A DNA stretch of 64,000 nucleotides, taken from Halichoerus grypus. Its lineage: Eukaryota > Chordata > Mammalia > Carnivora > Phocidae. The stretch's first letter is position 1; each line of letters begins with the position of its first letter. This document shows positions 58,150 to 64,000 of the stretch, piece by piece. The notes beneath the pieces were generated by a model, which did not search any database, had not been told where the DNA came from, and was given only the letters and a program-made list of their open reading frames with translations. The translations under genes and the position numbers were made by a program. The DNA lies in NCBI RefSeq assembly GCF_964656455.1, contig NC_135715.1:173258437-173322436 (forward strand), read 5' to 3'.

Positions 58150-58275
58150 GCCCTCATTATTCATGGCAGCATTTCCTAGGCTCATTAATTCTAACAGGCT
58201 GAGCTGGGTTTGATTAATCGGGTTGTTAAGCAGCCATGTCAAATTGCCAATGAAGTAAGAGACATTACTTCCGGT
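58150..58275. promoter_or_regulatory. Candidate conserved non-coding block in intron 1
   Basis: Repeat-free, with CTCATTAATTC (58181-58191), a palindromic GATTAATC (58212-58219) and CATTATTCATGG (58154-58165) in 70 bp. Resembles homeodomain-bound enhancers; inference only. Confidence 0.4.
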
Positions 58276-59495
58276 CCCTGGCAACGCTGCCAAGTGACCG
58301 AGAAGGGCTGCACTCCTTGCTTCCAAGGAGCTGTTCCAGCAGCTAGGGGACAGGGCAGCGAGGGCTGTTGGCTGGGCACAACTGATAACAAGACCTGAGC
58401 TCTCCAGCGTGACTCTGGATGTGCGAACACACCACCAGTGCTCACAGGGGGCCCCGGACTGCCACACACTGTCGTGGGGAAGGGCAGAGCATGACCCAGC
58501 CTGGTCCCAATGCCTGGCTATGGGGCCCAGAGGCCAAACGAGCACTGTGTCCCCGGCGGCTCCTCGTCCCCCACGCTCTCCCCCCAGAACCGGACAACTC
58601 AAAAGGCAGAATAGGAACTCACTTCGGGTGCTACAAAGATTAGAAAGCAAGGACACCAAAACTGTTGGAAAAGTTTAACTCTGATGAAGGAAGCAATCCA
58701 GGATTTTTGCAAAAAAACAGTAAATCTGGAAAGATGTTATTTTAACCTTGGCATTTACATAAGTTTTGTATTTTATGATCTGGTATATTTTTATGTACAT
58801 TTGGGAGAAGGGCCATCATCTTCTTTATGTTTAAGGCTTCTAGGAGGCCTTAACGTGGACGCTTTCCCGTCTTTGGCTGGTCAGGTCTATGCATCTTCAG
58901 GAGCAAGAGAAGTGGAAATGAGCCAGTGGCCCGACGGATCAGGTTAGACTTCACGAAGATGAGCTTTGAAGTCAACTCCGTGAAAAGCTGAAGTGTCGGG
59001 GCAGGGAAGGGGAAGTGGTAAACATCTCTGAGTGTAGGAAGAGGGAGGTTCAGTGACCAGTTCCAAGTCACTCAGCCGGCCGGTGGCGTGGCCAGAACGG
59101 GAAGCCTGGTCTTTCTGACACCAGACGCCAAACTTCTCAGCACCCCACTCTGTTCATCCCTCCTAGGCACTCTGTCCCTGCTGTCCCTCCCGCACCTCTG
59201 CCTGCGTCCTCCACCCCCCCCCCACCCGGGCCCCTCCGCCAAGTCTCTCACGCCTGCTAGCTGCATGCCTGTCTCTTCTCCCTCCCTGCACTGCCACCCA
59301 GAGTTTGGCACTTGCTCTCTGTGCTTTCTAGGACTCAGATGCTCCCGTGTGTCCCACAGAGCCCAGCACGTCACAGGTGCACAATGCGGAGTGTTCGCTG
59401 ACTGGAGGGGCACCAGGGTGTGGCAGAGGATGAGCCCCCCGCCGGCCCAGCTCCTGAGGCTCCAGCCCTTGGGTTGGGGTGATTATTACCATCTT

Positions 59496-59558
59496 TTCTT
59501 TTTGTAATTTTTATTTTATTTATTTATCTTATTTATTTTTATTTGTATTATTTTTTTT
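59496..59558 (-). mobile_element. Tail-only retro-insertion
   Basis: About 63 bp made almost solely of T and A (TTTATTTATTTATC-like) flanked by an exact 14-bp direct repeat ATTATTACCATCTT at 59482-59495 and 59559-59572. This is the signature of target-primed insertion in which only the A-rich tail (on minus) was copied. Confidence 0.8.
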
Positions 59559-59744
59559 ATTATTACCATCTTGTCTGCAGAGCTCAGCAAATGCCACAGA
59601 TCAAAGGGGCTCATTAAATGCAAAGGGCACCAGACACTTCTCAATATCTGCTCGGGGCTCTGGGGCCCAGGGAATGGTTAAGGCAAGAAAACTCGGGTCT
59701 TCTCGAATCCCCCCGCCCCCAACGGACACGGTGTCGGGGAGGAA

Positions 59745-59960
59745 TGAAGAGCATGGTTTTCAGAGATGGACTCCTTAGGTTTGAATGCCTCTTCATGCTC
59801 ACCAGCTGTGCAAACTTGGGCAAGTCCCTCAACCTCTCTGAGCCTTCTTCATCTTTCTGTTGCCGGCAACTCTTGCCCCCTCCAAGCGTGGCTGTAAGGA
59901 TTGAGTGATTTCACACCCACAGAGGTGCTGGAGACGGCGCCTGGCACAAGTAAGTCCCCT
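59745..59960 (+). repeat. MIR relic
   Basis: AAGAGCATGGTTTTCAGAG, GCAAACTTGGGCAAGTCCCT and GCGCCTGGCACAAGTAAG follow MIR. Confidence 0.85.
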
Positions 59961-60528
59961 TGTGCGTGTGTTACAATTCTAACTCCCATTTCCATGAGGA
60001 CTTTAATTTCATAGTTTTTTTTCCCCTACTATAGCTCTATTTTATTCTCTGCTGGCAAATAAGGAAGGAAGGAGCCAGGCCATAGGTAAAAGGTCAACGG
60101 AGCCCCTGAGAGAGGGGAGCCTGCCCTTGTGAAGTGGATAAGAGGTCAGAACACAGATCTGCCAACTTGTGGCCCAGGAATGTCCTCTGGGTTACGAGGG
60201 GGATGCTGAGAGCACGGGGTGGGGGTGTGCTCTCCTTCCCTGAGGATGCTGAACAGAAGAGCGTGGGCCTCTTGGAGGGGTTAAGTGGGATCATGCTCAA
60301 GGCAGGAGGCAGGACAAGTTGATCTGCAGCCCTTGGCTGTGGCTGAGCTGGTGGCTGAGGAAGAGAACAGGGTGGATTCTTCTTACTGCCAATGACACAG
60401 CGAGCTGCAGATGCAAGACTCCAGTGGTTTCTCCATTCACAGATTTCTTTCTGTTTATTTCCGGTTCGCTTCGATTGTCCCCCATCTCAATCTGAAAGGA
60501 CTCGCTTCTGGAGTCCTTGGGTTACCTG

Positions 60529-60542
60529 GTTGCCATGGCAAT
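60529..60542. promoter_or_regulatory. RFX X-box-like palindrome
   Basis: GTTGCCATGGCAAT differs by one base from the perfect RFX palindrome GTTGCCATGGCAAC. Preceded by GGGTTACCTG. It lies in MARCHF4 intron 1 outside recognised repeats. Confidence 0.55.
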
Positions 60543-60744
60543 GGCAGGTAAGCCAAGATTTCCCCTTCCATCCACACGGGCACCGGGCATCCCTGCCACT
60601 GAGCAGAAAGAAACAAATACAGTCTAGTGATGCAAAGACTCCAGCCCCGTTGCAGTTTGCAGCTCCTCCGGAAGATCAGAACAAAGGAGACAATAGAAAC
60701 CCTAGCCTTGGGGTGCAGTTTGGGGGCATCTTCCTTTATTGCCA

Positions 60745-60862
60745 CTCATGTGGTGGTTAAGAGCTTGGACTCTGATCTTGGGAAGTCTCGGGTATATCCA
60801 GGCTCTTACAATCTGTGTGACCCTGGGAAAGTTGCTTAACCTCTCTGGGCCTCATTCAGTCA
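60745..60862 (+). repeat. MIR relic
   Basis: TGTGGTGGTTAAGAGCTTGG and GACCCTGGGAAAGTTGCTTA are MIR 5' and central sequence. Confidence 0.9.
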
Positions 60863-60864
60863 TT

Positions 60865-62400
60865 CCTTTATTCATCAAGTATTCATCTAGTATGTTTCAG
60901 GTTCTGTTCTAGGTGACAAGGATACAGCAGTGAATGGAACTGACCAAAATTCTCTAGTAGAGAGAGACAGACAATAAAAAATATAAACAAACTATTAGTA
61001 CCTTAGATGCTATCATGTGCTATAGAGAAAAATAAGCAGGGGAAAGGAAAATAGAATACCAGGAAAGGGGCAGGTTGAAATTCTAAATAGGTTGGCTATG
61101 AAAGGTTTCACCAAATGGGGACATTTGAGCAAAGACTTGAGGAAGGTCAGGGAGCAAAGCATGCAGACATCTGGGGGCTGGACATTTCAGTGCAAAGGCC
61201 CTGAGGCAGAAGCATGCCTGGCATGTTGTAGGGACATCAAAGAGGCTGATGTGCTGGGGTAAAGTGAGTGAGGGAAAGGGGAGTAGGAGATGAGGTCAGA
61301 GATATAATGAGGATGAAGAATGAGGGACAAATTAGGAGAGGCTTGTGGGCCATTTTAAGGACTTGGCCCTTACTGTGAATGAGATGGGAAGTCATGAGGG
61401 TTTTGAGGAGAGGAGAGTGTCATGATCTGACCATGTTTGACAGGATCACTTTGGCTGCTGTCTTGAAAACAGACTCGACAGAAGGGCCAAGTAGAAAGAC
61501 AGGAGGCTGTTGCAGGCATCTGGGTGGGTGAGGATGGTGTTTTGGACCCGTATGGAAGCAGTGGGAGTTCTGAGAAGTGGTCTGTTTCTAGATACATTTT
61601 GAAGATACAGATAATAAGATTTGCTGATGGATTAGATGGGTACATGAGAGGAAGGAAAACAAGGATGACGCTGATATTGACTTGAGCCATAAGAAGGATG
61701 GAGAATTGCTCTCATTTGAGATGGAAAAGACTGAGGGAGGAGCAGGTTTTGGAGGGCAGAATGGGAGCTCAGTTTTGGACATGCTTATTAAATAGGCATC
61801 AGAGACTGCAATAGATACTAGTCTGGAGTTTAGGGGAGAGGTCCAGGCTCAAGACATAAATTTGAGAGTCACTGATATACAGATGGTGCTTAAAGCCATG
61901 AGTCTGGGTGAAATCACCAAAGGAGTAAGTGTGGGTAGGGAAAGAGAGGGATACCGGGGCTGCTCCCTGGAGGATGCCAACATGTTGGAGCTTGGGAGAA
62001 GGGAAAGCAGCAGGAGAAGAGGCTGAGAGGGAAGGTCGGTGAGAGGAGAAGGGAACACTCCAGTGGTTTCTCCATTCACAGATTCCCACGATGTGTGGAA
62101 CACGTGTGTTCCAACAGCCAAACAAGAAGACAAGGTGTTTCAAAAAAAAGGGAGCCACGGCCTTGTCAAATGCTGCTGATGGGTAAAGTTGGATGAGAAC
62201 TGAGAATTAAGCGTGGATTTGGCGAGTTTTCCTTGATTTCTTCATTGTCTACGTGAAATATGAAGCAAAGTCATGGGCTGAGAGTGAAGGTGGGGGAGGC
62301 GGTGTTGGAGGTCTGAGAATTGGTATAAAATAGTCATCTGCGGGAGTTTAAGAGTGATTAGACGGGAGAAATAAGGTATGATTGCTGGCAGCATAGAGGG
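60865..62400 (-). repeat. Long L2-associated relic
   Basis: Starts with the reverse L2 3' end (TTCATCAAGTATTCATCTAG, GATACAGCAGTGAATGG, GAGACAGACAATAAAAAAT) and runs on through GCAAAGGCCCTGAGGCAG, GATGGGAAGTCATGAGGG, CACTTTGGCTGCTGTC and GATATACAGATGGTGC. Same repeat as at 33830-36360. Confidence 0.65.
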
Positions 62401-62699
62401 TCCTTTCTATTAGATAAAAGGGCTCATCTGTGAGACTGGGGGAGGACTGTAGTAAGGGAATATATTTAGCACCATGACTGGCACCCGGTCAGCTCTCGGC
62501 AAATGCTGGCTCACATGTAAGGGGTTATAGGAGGGGTCATAGCAGAGCTCCTTCCCTCTAAGCCCACCTTCTCACCTCCTTCAAACGTTGATCAATTTCC
62601 TGCCTTCTCTCTTCACCCTTTATGTAACATTCTCCTATTAAAAATCCTAATGTTATAAACATTTCACAATTCTAACAAAATGCTTTCATTGACATTCTA

Positions 62700-62865
62700 C
62701 CACCTACTACCTCAATAACCAAATGAGGCTAATAATTACTTCTCCTGTTTTACAGATAGAGAAACCCACTCAAAGAGGCTGCAACTTGCTCAGGAGAAAG
62801 GCAGAGGAAGGCTCTGAAACCAGTTCTGTCCAGCAGGCTATACCCACAGCATCTCTGCCAGCTTC
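62700..62865 (-). repeat. MIR relic
   Basis: TTTTACAGATAGAGAAACCC, then GCTGCAACTTGCTCAGGAG, in reverse MIR order. Confidence 0.7.
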
Positions 62866-64000
62866 AGCATCACCTGCTCGTCTCCTCTTCTCCTGCCCCC
62901 AGCGGCCTGTTCATCAGAGAGCTGACCTTGCTGGCTCCCCCAGGAACATACAAACACAGAGGCAGAAACCCTTTCCCCCTGTGCCCCTCTTCTCTGAAGC
63001 CAATTCCAGGCAGTGTTCATTGGGTGTTAACTGATGTGGTAGTGGTGGAGGACAGGCTAACTACCTCCTCACTTCCTCCTCCTCACACTCCAACCCTTGG
63101 CAGATCCTCCCCATCTGATATTGGTTAAATCAAAATTAAGAGAGAGAGATTTTTGTAAGCAAAGTAATACATTAACGTTTTCTCTGAGATGCAGTCTAGA
63201 TTAATAAGGAAAGTTACAGTAGCCTTATAGATGCTCCACTGTGAAGACACAGAGGACCTAAAGCCTTACAATCAGAATTCCCCCTCCGGGGTAGACCCAG
63301 AAGCCATGTGTCCTTGGGTGGGGAAGAATGGGCATAAGAGTAGAAGCAGTTCATTAGGATTGTGGTGAAGAATAAGGAGCGGGTGTGGGTAGGAAAAGGG
63401 AGGGATACCAAAGAAAGTAGGGACTCCCTAGTGTCCATTCTGGGTAGTCTGAGGATGGAGAGTTGACTTGATAGGGAAAGAACTGTTTTGTACCACTCCC
63501 TGCACTCCACATATTTGGAGGATCAACTAACAGTAAGGTTCATCAATAACACATCCTTCCAACTCTACAGACGCAGCCAAACTGGTCCATGATATTGGCC
63601 AACTATTTATGTAGCTGTGATCTGGATTGGTGGGGGAGGGCTGGGGAGAAAGGAAACAAAGCAGGAGCACAGATGGGGCAAGTGCCTTGAAGGAAAACCT
63701 TCCAGGTGTCTTCTTCCTGCAGGAGGCCAGGCAACAATTTCTTGATTCCAGAGACCTACAAGAGGCCAAAGTATCCTGGTATTATGATCAAGAGAAATGA
63801 CCTATCATGAAGACCTTCTTACCAGCAAAGGTTGTAGTCGAGAAATAAATAGGAGAAGGTGGGACTCTCTGCCCTGGAGGATGATAAAGCAAGTTTCCCC
63901 CTTATCTATGGAGACAGGCTGATGGGCAAGATGACTTCAGAGATCCCCATGGCCCCAGAATCCATTATTATACACAGACAGGCAATTCTGAATTCTCTAC

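Larger units (their letters stand above)
57243..64000 (-). other. MARCHF4 intron 1 (partial, at least 6.7 kb)
   Basis: Everything from the exon 2 acceptor to the window edge. Neither exon 1 nor a CpG island is visible, so the promoter is further right. Segments 58280-59480 and 62870-64000 hold no recognised feature. Confidence 0.9.

Overview
This is ordinary eukaryotic genomic DNA from a placental mammal of the order Carnivora. Eleven tRNA-Lys-type Can-SINE copies carry the head GGTGGCTCAGT and a 3' end of CTGTCAAATAAATAAA, and two young carnivore-type L1 insertions are present. The SINE body (a CTGCTGAGCAGGGAGCCTGC-like block) looks arctoid (bear, mustelid or seal lineage) rather than dog (no SINEC_Cf copies) or cat; this placement is inference from SINE subfamily appearance only. 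I see no bacterial, phage, CRISPR or toxin feature, and no undescribed system that I could defend.

Two genes are present, arranged tail to tail. At the left edge, on the plus strand, are the last two exons of XRCC5 (Ku80 DNA-repair subunit): a 75-nt exon (545-619) and a terminal exon with five codons including the stop (1387-1401), followed by a 3' UTR of about 1 kb ending near 2455. From the right edge to about 31372, on the minus strand, lies MARCHF4 (a Golgi membrane RING-CH ubiquitin ligase): exon 2 (57242-57087), exon 3 (51698-51506), terminal coding exon 4 (33220-32853) and a 3' UTR of about 1.5 kb. Exon 1 and the promoter lie beyond base 64000. The pairing XRCC5-MARCHF4 matches human 2q35.

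Between them, about 2456-31371 is intergenic and gene-free. It holds Can-SINEs, two 5'-truncated L1 copies (7128-7850 plus; 16853-18969 minus with a nested SINE), an old L1, MIR, L2 and MER5 relics, a few short tandem repeats, and an AT-homeodomain-rich block (14670-14815) that looks like conserved non-coding DNA. The MARCHF4 introns hold further Can-SINEs, many MIR and L2 relics, a long ATCC-type tetranucleotide array, CA and TA microsatellites, G-quadruplex-prone runs and several candidate regulatory blocks.

The most useful second-look items are a tail-only retro-insertion with a perfect 14-bp target duplication (59482-59572), a Can-SINE without tail or duplication inside an L1 (17660-17800), inverted Can-SINEs flanking MARCHF4 exon 3, a 28-bp exact local duplication (60417/62056), an RFX X-box palindrome (60529-60542), and a changed Ku80 C-terminal DNA-PKcs-binding peptide.
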